Positions 22,742 through 34,009 of a stretch of DNA of 64,000 bases are shown piece after piece (within the stretch, counting starts at the first letter, position 1; each line of letters starts with the position of its first letter). The position numbers were made by a program, and so were the translations under genes. The notes beneath the pieces are model-generated. The model worked only from the letters and a program-made list of their open reading frames with translations. It was not told the origin of the DNA and did not search any database. Origin of the DNA: Cryptomeria japonica (taxonomy: Eukaryota; Streptophyta; Pinopsida; Cupressales; Cupressaceae); the NCBI RefSeq assembly GCF_030272615.1, contig NC_081412.1, positions 100,317,796 through 100,381,795 on the forward strand. The letters run 5' to 3'.

Positions 22742-23686
22742 TTATGGTATGCCTTCCCGTAGTCCAAGGAATTCTGCAATTGCTTCGTCATTTTGAAAAT
22801 AGTCCAATGTGAGTGGTTCTTGTTGGTCATGTTGGATAAGCTGGGGATAGATGAGGGGCATGTCATCATCAGTTGTAAGGAGAGAGAGGGCTAATATGGT
22901 AAAGATATGAACATCTGTAGTGTCACTATCCGAACTACTTGTATCGGATTCAGAGCTTGAATCCCAAAATGTCTCTATCCAAGCATGGGGACAGATTTTA
23001 GGAAGAGGAGTTATTTCATGTTTGTCTTCCATAGGCAAGTTATCAGGGTCAATGAAAATATTGTCGAGGGCATAGGAGCTAGAAGAAAAAGAACTCCACT
23101 CCCAATCATTAGAATCAGTTTCGGGTCGGGTATCCTCAGGTGTTATTTCATCGTCAGAATCACGCCCTTTTCGACATGTGGGCACTTTGGTAGATGTGGA
23201 TCCAATTCGCAATGGTACAAAACCTAACCCTAAAGTTGGAGGTCACCTCTTGGGTATGACAGGTTCTAGCCTTCCATTGTTGTTCAGGCCTAAGCCACTG
23301 CAACCATCATATCCTTTCTTTTGCAGCATAGTAAATCCTTTGCCATATCGTTCCACTGGCAACCTGACAGGTGGGGTCTCAGTTGGATCTTTATAAAGCC
23401 AATCTATGACATCATCATCTACAGTTTCTTTGTCAAGTTCACGCCATCTTGTAAATGTAGTAGGAGGCTGATATTGAATAATGACCTTAGGTTCCTTTTG
23501 CAATAAATGCAGTTTGCCATATGATTTTGGAGATATTGGCAAATTCCCGATGAGGAATGTCTGATCCATTGAATATTCTCCACATCCTTGGTCTTGTATC
23601 TTCAATTTTCCTTTGACAGCATGTAATAATTGATTAGGATCCACATAGTTATGTGATTTGGCCTCTCCATTGACTAGGACTTGCTG
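22742..23686 (-). pseudogene. pol: Protease-to-RT linker of H with G-patch motif
   Basis: The same frame continues between protease and RT. At about 23335-23246 it contains GKGFTMLQKKGYDGCSGLG, a Gly-rich G-patch-like motif such as occurs after the protease in Tat-type plant elements (family knowledge). A Ser/Asp-rich stretch follows (EWSSFSSSSYALD, SSSESDTSSSDSDT), probably a flexible spacer. In-frame stops are TGA 23243-23245 and TAA 22742-22744. No catalytic residues are expected here. Confidence 0.7.
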
Positions 23687-24061
23687 CTAAGGGGTATCCT
23701 TTAGCGTAGCACAAAATTGGAATGGATTAGGATCTCCCGGAATGGTTATCTCAGTTCCATTATAAGGATATTTTAAACATTGATGATAGGTGGATGGAAC
23801 TGCTTTCATTGCATGAATCCATGGACGGCCAAGGATCATATTATAAGGGAGATCAAGGTCTAGGACTTGCAGGAAAGTGTTTTCTGTCACTGGACCAACT
23901 CTGATAGGCAATGTAATTATCCCTTTGGATGGGCGCTCAGCATCATCATAGGCTTTAATTGTTATTCTTTTAGAAGCATCAATGTCATTCTCTGTATACC
24001 CAAGGCCAATAACCACTCTCAAAGTACAAATATTAAGACCTGCTTCGCCATCTATCAAGAC
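23687..24061 (-). pseudogene. pol: Protease domain of H
   Basis: A retropepsin-like segment: LIDGEAGLNICTLRVV (the catalytic Asp-containing loop, here Asp-Gly-Glu rather than Asp-Ser/Thr-Gly), then LPIRVGPVTENTFLQVLDLDLPYNMILGRPW in the flap-to-C-terminal region, with the family-typical ILGRPWIHAMKAVPSTYH ending. It would cleave the Gag-Pol polyprotein. It is bounded by a double TGA upstream (24062-24067) and TAG 23687-23689, in the same frame as gag. Confidence 0.8.
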
Positions 24062-24064
24062 TCA

Positions 24065-26929
24065 TCAGATTTTGCAGTTATGAACAAAGACTTCAAGGTG
24101 TAAAGGATCATTGTGAGGGAGTTTATCAGGTGAGATATCATTGTCAGAAAATGCGACATTTTGGGAAATGGCTAAATGTCCAATCTGGGCTTGAAACTGG
24201 TCAACATCAATATCTATCAGAATAGTGGACTCAATTAAAGCCTTATCCAGGACTGCACGATGCATGGGAGACATTTTCAGTAACTCAAGGATTGATATTT
24301 GTGTAGGTGTCTTTCCTAGGTGATCCAAAAGATTATATTGACTTGCAGGAGTTGGCTTGGGAGGAGCTGCAGGAGCTCCTTTCAGGACTATTTTGGATTG
24401 ACGAGTGGTGACTGCACAAGAAGGATCTTGTCCCTTTATTCTCAGGGTAGAAACATACTCAGTTGAAGTACAAAAACAATTAATGACATTATTATAACCA
24501 AAACTTGCATAATTGGCCGTTTGGGCAGAGTTGGAAGAAGACGCTTTACCCTTGTCATGATCAAGCAAAGGAGTTTTAAAAATAGTATGATCAGTGTTAG
24601 AGGTCGGATGGGGTGGATCTACCTCAATTACTCCTTTCTCTAATAAATCTTGAATCATGTGTTTCAATTGAAAACAGGATGCAGTTTTGTGTCCTTTGGA
24701 CCGATGATATTCACAGTACGCCTTATCATTCCACCAATGCGGTTTTACCGCTGGTTCTGCCTTGATATCTGGTAGCTTAATAAATTTTGCTTGTATCAAT
24801 TGTCTCATTAGTGATTCAATAGGCTCTCCCAATGGCGTAAATTGTCGAGGAGGCCCATCCTGCGATCGGAAGGGTTTGCGCTGCTGGTTTTGTTGTTGAC
24901 CTTGTTGTTGATTATACTGTTGAGTGTGCTGTTGTTGAGCAGGCTGTTGAGTAACATTGCTCATTGGTGCTTTATTTTGTTCCATAGTTGACATATTAGG
25001 AACACTCAATTTCTTGATCGTGAATGGGGGTTGATTTGCATTCACCGCTCTTGCATCAACAACTCCATCATTAGTGACATTCTTGTTCTTATACCAAAAT
25101 CTGTTTCTATCTCCTGAATAATTGGTGTTATCACTGTCTTTATTGAGCTTAATAATTCCCTTGGCTACAAGAGCAGTTTCAATATTCATCCCTTTCTTAA
25201 TGAGTTTCTCAATAGTACTGGGACTTTTCAATTTTAGCTCATACATCATTTCTGGGACCAAATTTTGGATAAACAAATTCACTTGTTGTTCTTCAGGTAT
25301 ATCGAGGGAAGAACGACTATACAAGCTTCGCCATCGTTGCAAAAAAGTCACTAATGGTTCACCTTGCTTTTGCTTGGTGTTGCATAGATCTGACATAGTC
25401 ACATCACTATCAATGTTAAATGCAAAGTGAGATATAAACTTTTGAGCCAATTCAGACCAAGTCTTTATATTTCCTGGCAAATGTGAATACCAATCCATGG
25501 CTTGTCCCGTGAGACTTCGTGCAAATAATCGCATTAAATATGTATCCTCATAGCTGACTTCAGTACATGCCATGAAAAATGCACGAATGTGATCTTTTGG
25601 GTTGCCATTCCCTTTATATTTCTCAAAATTAGGTGCTTCAAAATGCTTAGGGAATGGAGGCATGTATACACTCTTGTCAAATGGATTAGGACATAAATCT
25701 TGGTCTGTATACAACTTCTTTGTTCCTTTAGTTTCTAATGCATCAACGTTTCGTTGTAACTGCTCAAGTTGTTGTGCAATTGTATCAGATTGTAGAGGTC
25801 CATCATTAATCCCGGTTGGTATTCTTTGTCGATACATCGCATTTCCAATTGGTTGTTGATACTCTGAAATGGCTGTTTTTGGTGTCTCCAGCATATAAAC
25901 TTCTTGGTACATTGCTTGTTGTTGTGGTTGCGCTATGCCTTGATATCGACCTTGTTGTTGTGCTTCTTGGAGCCTATATTGAGATTGCAATTGAGTAGGT
26001 TGTTGATATTGCACAGGCGCCAATTGCGGTTGTGAAGTAGGATAGCTTGCTTGCCTTGGCACATATTGAGGCACATGTTGTTGATGTTGACGAATCGGAA
26101 TTTGTTGACTTTGTGCCAATTGTTGTCATGGTGTATATCCCATCATTTGTACAAAACTTTTTTTAGGTGCTTTTCGTTGCTTCTCCTTAGGATGGGGTAT
26201 AGCACTTGCATTAACTTATTGTGTTGTTTGTCCAATCCATTGTGATGGTTGCAAGTTTGCATTAACTTGTAATGGTGCCAAAGGCACTGCAATTTGTTGT
26301 CGAATGCGAAATTGTTGTTGTGGTACATTACTTGTTTGCACATTCGATTGTACCTTTTGTATATTACTCAATTGTTGCAACAATTTTTGTTGGTGCAAAC
26401 CACTATCCGTAGCTCTTTGTTCCACCATTATCGAAGGATTTGTCGCAATAGTGTTTGGCAAAGATATGGAACTTAACGGGACATAAGAACTTTGTTGCAT
26501 CATGGAATTATTTTGGACAGTGGCGACATTAGGCATTCCAGTTGTGAAGCTTTCCTGCATCTTAGATTTTGATCCAATTTTATGCATGTAAGGAACCACT
26601 TCTTGTTGAGGGACAGCTGTGAATACTTGCGTATTCTTCATTTGATCTTGTGTTATAGGTGTTGTATTGAATAGTGGATTATTTATTGTCTCAAATGGTG
26701 ACTTTTGAGGAATAGTCACTGTCAATGCCTTTGAAGCACGTTTTCTCATCAATGTAGGTTGAGTTGCTTGATGTGTATTTTATTCATTTGGATGCGGGGA
26801 AAAACATAACAACTCACTGCTTTGTTGTTCTTGCACATTGATTTGGTCACTTGAAGAGGTCACATTACTCATCATGTTAAGATACTTTTGTGGAAACATC
26901 TTAAAGACCTTGTTCAAGAACTTATCCAT
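24065..26929 (-). pseudogene. gag: Gag of H
   Basis: The frame starts at ATG 26929 (MDKFLNKVFKMFPQ) and runs to the double TGA 24062-24067. Three further in-frame stops lie at 26780-26782, 26216-26218 and 26126-26128. The N-terminal third is very Gln-rich. The Retrotrans_gag domain is at about 25650-25150 (FPKHFEAPNFEKYKGNGNPKDHI, ARSLTGQAMDWYSHLP, then FLQRWRSLYSR). A zinc-binding signature CEYHRSKGHKTASC follows at about 24720, the form usual for Tat Gag. The protein would form particles and bind RNA. It is in frame with pol, so Gag-Pol is one frame. Confidence 0.88.
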
Positions 26930-27366
26930 CTTTTTTGTTACCTTTGGATCTTGAAGGAATATGTCAACATCGAATCAGATGAAGAATCTGGTTGGACATT
27001 TGGATTCATTTCTTGTTGAATGCCTTGATTTGAGCCAAATCCTTGTGAGAGGGTTTGTTCTTCATATAATGTTTGAGTTTGAATGTCATGTTGCAAGTTT
27101 GGTTGATTCCAATTGAAAGGCGCACTTCCTCTTGGAGTTGGTGGAACACTCCCATGTCCTGGTTTCATAGGTACAAACAATGGTTCATATAATGGAGGTG
27201 GTCTAAGTTGAACCATTCCATATGGTGGTAGGGATGTGTTTAATGAACCTTCAATTTGTACTGTTTGACTGGTTTGAAATTGCGAATTTGCTGTGTTATC
27301 CATGGGTTGATACATTGGTTCGCCCATATTTTTTAGATTTGGATCTTGTCTCAATAGGCATGTCAC
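26930..27366 (-). pseudogene. Possible N-terminal extension of H Gag, frameshifted
   Basis: A 142-residue frame starting at 27366 is rich in Gln, Pro and Asn (MGEPMYQPMDN, VPMKPGHGSVPP). It resembles the Gln-rich Gag N-terminus in composition. After a one-base shift near 26985 the text reads DVDIFLQDPKVTKKMDKF straight into the gag start, so it may be an upstream part of the same protein. It could instead be a separate short ORF. Confidence 0.5.
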
Positions 27367-29198
27367 TTATGCCAATGCAATGTTTTTGGAATTTTCAAGG
27401 ATAATGTATGATATGCAACTAAATTCAAACTAGATAGACGAGCATGCAATCTATGTTTTTGGTTGTTTTGAAGATTTTGACAAACTTTTGAAATGCAAAT
27501 CTAAAAAGAGACCCTTAGGAAATTGGAATGATGTCTAGACCTCAAAGGACAAAAGGACTTAAGTGACAAAAGGACAAATGACAAAGTATCCCCTATATGC
27601 TTGGATACTAAGCTAGGTTTGACCAAATGATATTGATGACAAAAGGACAAAAGGTTTGATAAGGTCTAGACTTCCTAACAATGACTTAGGGTTTACCAAA
27701 GATTTGGATTACTCAAGTATGACAAAACCTAGTTTTTGAGACTATATGCAAAGGGACAATTAATATGCAAGTGACCCTAATATGATATGATAATGACCCA
27801 AGCTTAATGAAGAGACCTAGGGTATGCAATGTATGACAATGGTATGACTTTAATGCAAGAGGACATATGCAAATGGATTACTCTTATTGATATGGAAAGG
27901 AATATGACTTAGGTGAAACCTAACCTTGGTACTTGACAATGACTTTTGCAAAATGCAACCTAGGATGAACCTAAATGTAAGTAACATGCTTGTTGAGACA
28001 AGATTTTGAACTATATTTGACAACCATGTTTGAAGATGAGTTTTGAAGATTTGTTGGACCTTTGTTGGATGAATGTCTCTTGTGTTTAATCTTATGTTTT
28101 GAATCAATTTGTTTTTGCTTTTGAAATGGGATGCAATTAAACTTTTGACAAGCAAAGAATACAAGATATTGCAACTTAGACTCAAGACAATCATGCTCAT
28201 TTCCACATTTCTTATGGTAGGCAAAGACATTAGGTACTTGAGAGGTAGACTCATTATGGGATTCAAGGAGAATACATAGATGCTTAACCCCACAGGCTCC
28301 CCTCCACGGCACTCACTTCTCAGGGCAGCCAAGCATCAGTCCCCATGGAAATCTCCCCATGGTGAACTTAGTATCTCTTCCAAGTATCCAAATTTGTCCT
28401 TCTCAAGCAACTAGAAGGGTTTTTGGCCTCTAAAAACAAGGTGTTTAGTAAGGATTTCTGTTAAGCATTACTCCTTGATGTCACGCAAGCATGATTGAGA
28501 CATTAAGCCCATCAAGATACCAAAAAAATGTAGTCGCACAAGCATGGTTTAGACCAAGAGGCCCTACTTAGATGTTGATATGAGAAAGAGTTCAAGGGTC
28601 ATCACTTCCCAAGTAACTGCAATTCCCATGTAACACTTCCTTCAAAGCTTTCGCTCATCGGGTATTTTTTTATAGTCAGTTAGAATGCCAAGGAATTCTA
28701 GCCGTACTCACTTTGGGTCGTTCCCTTCTCATGATTATCACTTGCTTGCAAAAGCAAAGTGGTCGGGAAGGCAGGCCCTCTAAAGGAGACACACAATCAA
28801 AGACAAAAGCATGGTATCGAAGATCTAGATTTCTGATCACCCTGAAAGGATGAGAGCATACTCTCCTACTCCAATGTCACACTCAACAATCAAAGCAAAA
28901 ACATGTTCATTCCAACCTATTAGAAATCACTAGGTGCCTAAAACATTTAAAGACAAACACCAAGTTTAATTGTTTCTCCAAGGCAACCTGCAAAACCCAA
29001 GTTAGAAGTTTGATTTCTTGTCTTTGACTATCGATTCTGCATAACACAAGTTAGTAGTTTGATTTATTGTCTTTGCCATGCATATGCCAAGATTCTGCAC
29101 AGATAATTAGTACCAAAATCCAAAGCACAGAAAACAGAATGCAAAAACTAAACCAATTTCAAGTAAAACACTGATTTTTTACCCCTGTTCTGGACTTT

Positions 29199-29320
29199 AC
29201 ACAGGCGCAAAACCCATGACACAGGTGCAGAACCCATGACACAAGCGCAGAATGTCTTTAACACAAGCGCAGAATGCTCAACATAGGCGCAGGTTGCTCA
29301 ACACAGGTGCAGAAGTCTCC
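29199..29320. repeat. About six tandem 20-bp repeats (acacaggYgcag) in leader of H
   Basis: Consecutive units acacaggcgcaaaacccatg, acacaggtgcagaacccatg, acacaagcgcagaatg..., acacaagcgcagaatgctca, acataggcgcaggttgctca, acacaggtgcagaag. The same core recurs in both orientations at 15308-15419, near the other LTR. Confidence 0.85.
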
Positions 29321-29414
29321 AGAAAACCCTGCACGACCCTGTTTTTGGGTTTTTTGGCCTGCAAATCAACTTCAAAGCACTCAAAAACACCATAAAGAGG
29401 TTAGAAGGTTAGTG

Positions 29415-29432
29415 TTCACGTCGGGTTCACCA
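29415..29432 (-). other. Primer binding site of H
   Basis: TGGTGAACCCGACGTGAA on the minus strand, five bases inside the 5' LTR end. It starts with TGG as needed to pair with a tRNA CCA end. I did not assign the tRNA. Confidence 0.65.
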
Positions 29433-29437
29433 ATTAA

Positions 29438-30956
29438 TGTAGGTTAGGAAATAGGGAATCATCACAAGACAAGATAAACATAATAATCTCAATCACAAAA
29501 GCATTCATTGCAATGATCTATCCTAAACAACACTCAATAGAGACATGAAATAAAAACATTCAAAATTAAAGACATATGCAAACCAATAGCAGATTTGAAT
29601 GCTCCTTCATGCGGCTCCATTGTTCTTCTTTCCTCCTCAAATGGTTTGGTTGTGGATCTCACCTACAAGTGCACACACACAATTGAAAGCAAATAGACGA
29701 GATTTTTGATCAAGAGTACTAGAAGCATAAATTCGATAGTCTGATTACCAATTATTAGCCTTGATTGATGAAAATCATCCAATTTATAGAAGAATTGGAG
29801 AGATGACAAGATTAGCATGATGCAATTCAAATGGAAATTGCAAATCAATTATGTCAATTATGACAAATTATGACAAATTATGCACCTTCTATGCAAAATT
29901 TGTTGATTGATAATTTATGACAAATTATGACAACTTCTATGTCAAAATTGATTGATTGTCAATTATGACAAATTATGACAAATTTCTATGTCATTTCCAT
30001 GAATTTAGGAGAGAAATAGGAGGAAATTGAAATTAGGAATTAGAAAATTAGGAAATTAGAGAATTAAGAATTTAGGAATTAAGAAATTGATGGAAATTAG
30101 AAATTAGGTAAATTAATTAATAATTTGTCATTTATTAATTAATTCACAAAGAGGAATAATTAGCCAATTAAATGAACATTTAATTGCAATGAGAAGACTT
30201 AGGATAAATAAACAATTTATTAATCCTAAAGGAAGAAATGACACACAAGGTTAAATGATAAAATCACGAAACCCTAGAAGACGAATTAGCAATGCGAGAG
30301 ATAAATGACCAATGTGATAAATGATTTGATTGATAAATGTGCCAATTGATGAGGAACAATGACAAATTGATCCAAATTGACATAATTGAGAAAGACGACG
30401 ATCGATGACAAATTCATCACAAAATGACAAGATTGACAAGAGGACAAGAATCGATGACAAAATAGTTTGCAAAACGACAATATTGAAAATGACCACGATC
30501 AATGACGAATTGATCACAAAATGACAAGATCGAACATGACAACGACTGATGACAAATCAATCGTTAAAACGACAAGATTGAAAATGATAAGGATTGATGA
30601 TAAATCGACAAGATTGATAAGAGTACAACGATCGATGACAAATCGATCGCAAGATTGACAGGAGGAAAAAACCCTAATTAGGATTGACGATGTCCAAAAT
30701 GATGACAAATAAGCACGCACATTGATGCAATAGGATAAGATCGATTAAAATCATGACTGGCTAGTGTTGTCGACAAGACCAAATTTGAGAGTGAGACGAA
30801 TGAAGAATGTAGAAGAATGACTCGATGTTCGCAAATGATAAAAACCAAGTGCGTGACATAGGAGAAATGTTAATGCGATGCAAAAACCTAAAATGAGGCA
30901 ATGCGCAAATGTTAAAATATGACTCCACAAGCGTTGACCATTTTTAGGTGTCTACA
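29438..30956 (-). repeat. 5' LTR of H
   Basis: 1519 bp, near-identical partner of 13286-14773, with the same tgtaggttagg...gtgtctaca ends. It is followed by GAATG (30957-30961), the right copy of the target duplication. Confidence 0.93.
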
Positions 30957-30961
30957 GAATG

Positions 30962-31775
30962 ATTTAGTGAGGTGATTAATGGAAGGATCCAAAGGATTCA
31001 GTAAGAGGGCATGTTGGATCCAAAATAAAGATCAACCATTAAGAATTGTATATTGATTTGATACTAAGCTAAAACCAACAACAAAAAATCCTTAGCCACA
31101 ATACTACATTCAAGAGGGCATGTTGGATCCAAAACCAAGATCAACCATTAAGAATTGTAGTATGATATGATACTAAGCTAAAACCAACAACAAAAAATCC
31201 TTAAGCACAAGACTACATTTCACTTTTCCCTTTAATAATAGGCTATCATTTCTCAAAGTTCTAATGATTAAGAGCATTATCACATTTATAGATAAGACCC
31301 TTCTAGGAAATATTCTTCATTTTTAAAACCATCAATGGAGATAAAGCAAATGGAAACATAAAACACCTAGCCATATGGAGAGAGGAGGAAATTTCAATAA
31401 GAGGATATTGAAAAGAACTAAACATTCTTAGGAGGAGTTCTACCACAAAAAAAGAAATTAACATGAGTTCTCTTTATATAATATAAATGGGGGAGGTTCC
31501 ATTAGAAGATATGCCATCCAAGTTAAGGTTTGAATGTTCACCTACATCAACAAAAGTAACAAGTGAAAGAGAATATTTTAAACTAGCACAAATAGGAGAA
31601 AAAGAAATGTGAGCCATGTATTAAGACACAATAGTTAAATCACAACAATATATAACACACTATCAATAATGGAGACATGAATCCCTATAATAGATGGCTC
31701 ACCAATAGTAGATAACCTAGAAACATATCATGACTCATTACAATTGATGGTGTATTAATGGAGAAAGAGAATCAT
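30962..31775 (-). repeat. Repeat R copy 2, segment 2
   Basis: Resumes after H and aligns with R copy 1 at 4410-4710, 5985-6255 and 11583-11700 in order. This reconstructs a repeat of at least 1.5 kb. No intact ORF. The right edge, where Copia F begins, is estimated. Confidence 0.55.
31004..31221. repeat. 109-bp tandem duplication within R copy 2
   Basis: Two copies (31004-31112 and 31113-31221) starting agagggcatgttggatcc with only a few differences. R copy 1 has a single, diverged version of this segment. Confidence 0.88.
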
Positions 31776-31789
31776 TGAAAGTGTTGATG

Positions 31790-33629
31790 TCTGAGTGGAT
31801 TAGTGTCTTGAAGTTTCAGGAGAAACTAGTGAGGAGAAGGATGATGAACCTTACATTCTGATTTTGGAACCAGAACTGGTGAAGCTAGAAGTTGATGAAG
31901 TGAATGTTGTAGTACCTGTTCAATTGGAATAGGTAGATTCTGTAGAATAAGATGATGATATTAAGGAAGAAGAACCTGAAGATAATGAATATGTCTTTCC
32001 AAGGTATGTGAGACTCAATCATAATCCTAACCAGATTATTGGAGAAGATGTTGGAGTATTAACCAGAAGAAGAATTAGAGAGAATTATTGCATGATCTCC
32101 ACTATTGAGCCTATAAATTCTAAGGAATCCTTTGGAGATGATCACTGGATCAAAGCTATGGAAGAGGAGCTTGACCAGATTGAGAAGAACAATACATGGA
32201 CCCTAGTACCCAAACCAGTGAATAAAAACTAAATGGGTATTTAGGAATAAACTGAATGAAGATGGAGTAGTAGTCAAAAACAAAGAAATATTGGTATGCA
32301 AAGGTTATGCACAAGAAGAAGGAGAAGACTATGGTGAGACATTTGCACCAGTTGCTAGATTGGAAGGTGTTAGGACTCTACTTGCATTTGTAGTATATAG
32401 GGGATTCAAAGTATATTAGATGGATGTGAAGTCAGCATTTCTAAATGGAATACTAGAAGAGGAAGTATATATTGAACAACCAAATGGTTATGCTTTGACT
32501 GATGCAAAGGATATGGTGTGTAAACTACACAAGGCACTATATGGTTTCAAGCAAGTACCAAGAGCATGGTATGAAAGGCTACATTCACACCTAATGAAGA
32601 TAGGTTTCCAAAGAACCAGTGAAGACAACAATATATATCTCAAGACTGAAGGAGATAAGATACTGGTTAGTCAAGTGTTTGTGGATGATATCAGTTTTCG
32701 AGGCAATGATGACATGAGTGATGACTTTGAAAATGAGATGAAAAGTGAATTTGAAATCTCTGGCAGGAGAGATAAAATTCCACAAAGGTTTACAAATTCA
32801 GCAGATGAAGAGTAGTATCTTTATCACACAATTCAAATATGTGAAAGAGGTATTGAAGACATTTGGAATGAGTGACTATAAACCAGTTGGGACACCAATG
32901 GTTATAGGTTGTAAACTATCTAAGGAGGATGATGTTGCATCTTTTGATGAAAAGGAGTACTAATCAATGATAGGGAAACTGCATTATGTTGTTCACAATA
33001 GACCAGATATTGCTCATGTAGTTGGATTAGTTGCTAGATTTCAGAAGAACCCTAAGGAGACACACATGATTGCAACTAAAAGGATATTTAGATATTTGAA
33101 AGGTACTATTGATTATGGATTATGGTATCCATATGCAAGTAACTTTTATTTTAAGGTTTATACAGATGTAGACTAGGTAGGAAATGTTGACGACAAGAAG
33201 AGAACAACTGGTGGTGCATTCTTTCTTGGAGGAAGACTTGTATCTTGGAGCAACAAGAAGCAGAGTTGTATATCACAATCCACTGCTGAAGCTGAATATG
33301 TTGCAGCATATATGAATTGTACCCAGGCAATCTGGATGAAAGACATTCTAGAAGGATTCAAGTTGAAGATCATAGAACCAGTAAAGATTTTATGTGATAA
33401 CACCAGTGAAATAAATATTTCAAAGAACCCTATGTTGCATGCTAGAACCAAGCATATTGAGCTGAAATATCATTTCTTGAGGGAGAAAGTGTAGAGTAAA
33501 GATGTGTTATTGGAGAATGTATCTACTAAGGAGCAGCTAGTGGATATCTTTACTAAACCTCTACCTACGACTACTTTTGAGCATCTTAGAGGTCAACTAG
33601 GGGTTGTGCCCCTACATGAGGTAAATTGA
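31790..33629 (+). pseudogene. pol: Copia RT and RNase H (F)
   Basis: It starts in an acidic linker, then YVRLNHNPNQIIG and HWIKAMEEELDQIEKNNTW, the standard start of Copia RT. At 32420: [21 protein letters not shown], then ALYGFKQVPRAWYERL and the active site VFVDDISF. RNase H follows: RPDIAHVVGLVARFQ, IFRYLKGTIDYGLWY, DDKKRTTGGAFFLGGRLVSW, STAEAEYVAA, ILCDNTSEINISKNP, HIELKYHFLREKV. It ends LRGQLGVVPLHEVN at TGA 33627-33629. Frames change near 32230 and 32740, and several stops interrupt it. Only the final third of a Copia polyprotein is left. Confidence 0.85.
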
Positions 33630-33995
33630 GCAGATGTGGAAGACATCAGTCCTAGAGCTAATTTAAGAATCTTGAAGTAGGATTGGTGTAGAGTGGTGTT
33701 ACTCCATAGGGGGAGCATCACAGATTGTTGATGCAGAACAATCAATTATGAAATTGCATGTTTTACTTTCACTTTGGCATTATTGTCAAAGGGGGAGAAT
33801 AATTGTATGATTATGGGGAGAAGAATTGTATGATTGATAGAGAGAAGAACTATATCCAATTACCAACTAAAGACATGGAGATTCAGTTGAAGGAGAGTAA
33901 ATGGTAAAATGTAAACTAGGATTCCTATACCTATGTATGTGCATTACTCTCAATCATCACAATCAAGGGTAGTGATATTTGTATTTTCATCAATG

Positions 33996-34008
33996 CCAAA
34001 GGGGGAGA
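33996..34008 (+). other. Polypurine tract of F
   Basis: gccaaagggggagat immediately before the LTR start tgttgg. The same string precedes the 3' LTRs of A and B. Confidence 0.8.
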
Positions 34009-34009
34009 T

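Larger units (their letters stand above)
27367..29437 (-). other. 5' leader of H
   Basis: Two kilobases between primer site and gag. The segment at 28290-28470 is shared with the leader of J. No supported ORF; the frames at 27850-28332 show no domain. It includes the tandem repeats at 29199-29320. Confidence 0.65.
13286..30956 (-). mobile_element. Element H: near-complete Tat-type Ty3/Gypsy retrotransposon with antisense PMD gene
   Basis: 17.7 kb between perfect GAATG duplications. Order on the minus strand: 5' LTR (29438-30956), primer site, 2-kb leader with 20-bp repeats, gag-pol (27366-19181), a spacer, then on the opposite strand a plant-mobile-domain gene (15593-17422), the polypurine tract and the 3' LTR (13286-14773). 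The Tat assignment rests on Gypsy order (protease, RT, RNase H, integrase), a second RNase H domain before the integrase, a G-patch after the protease, and the large size with an extra ORF. All coding parts carry in-frame stops, so it cannot move by itself now. It inserted into repeat R copy 2. Confidence 0.9.
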
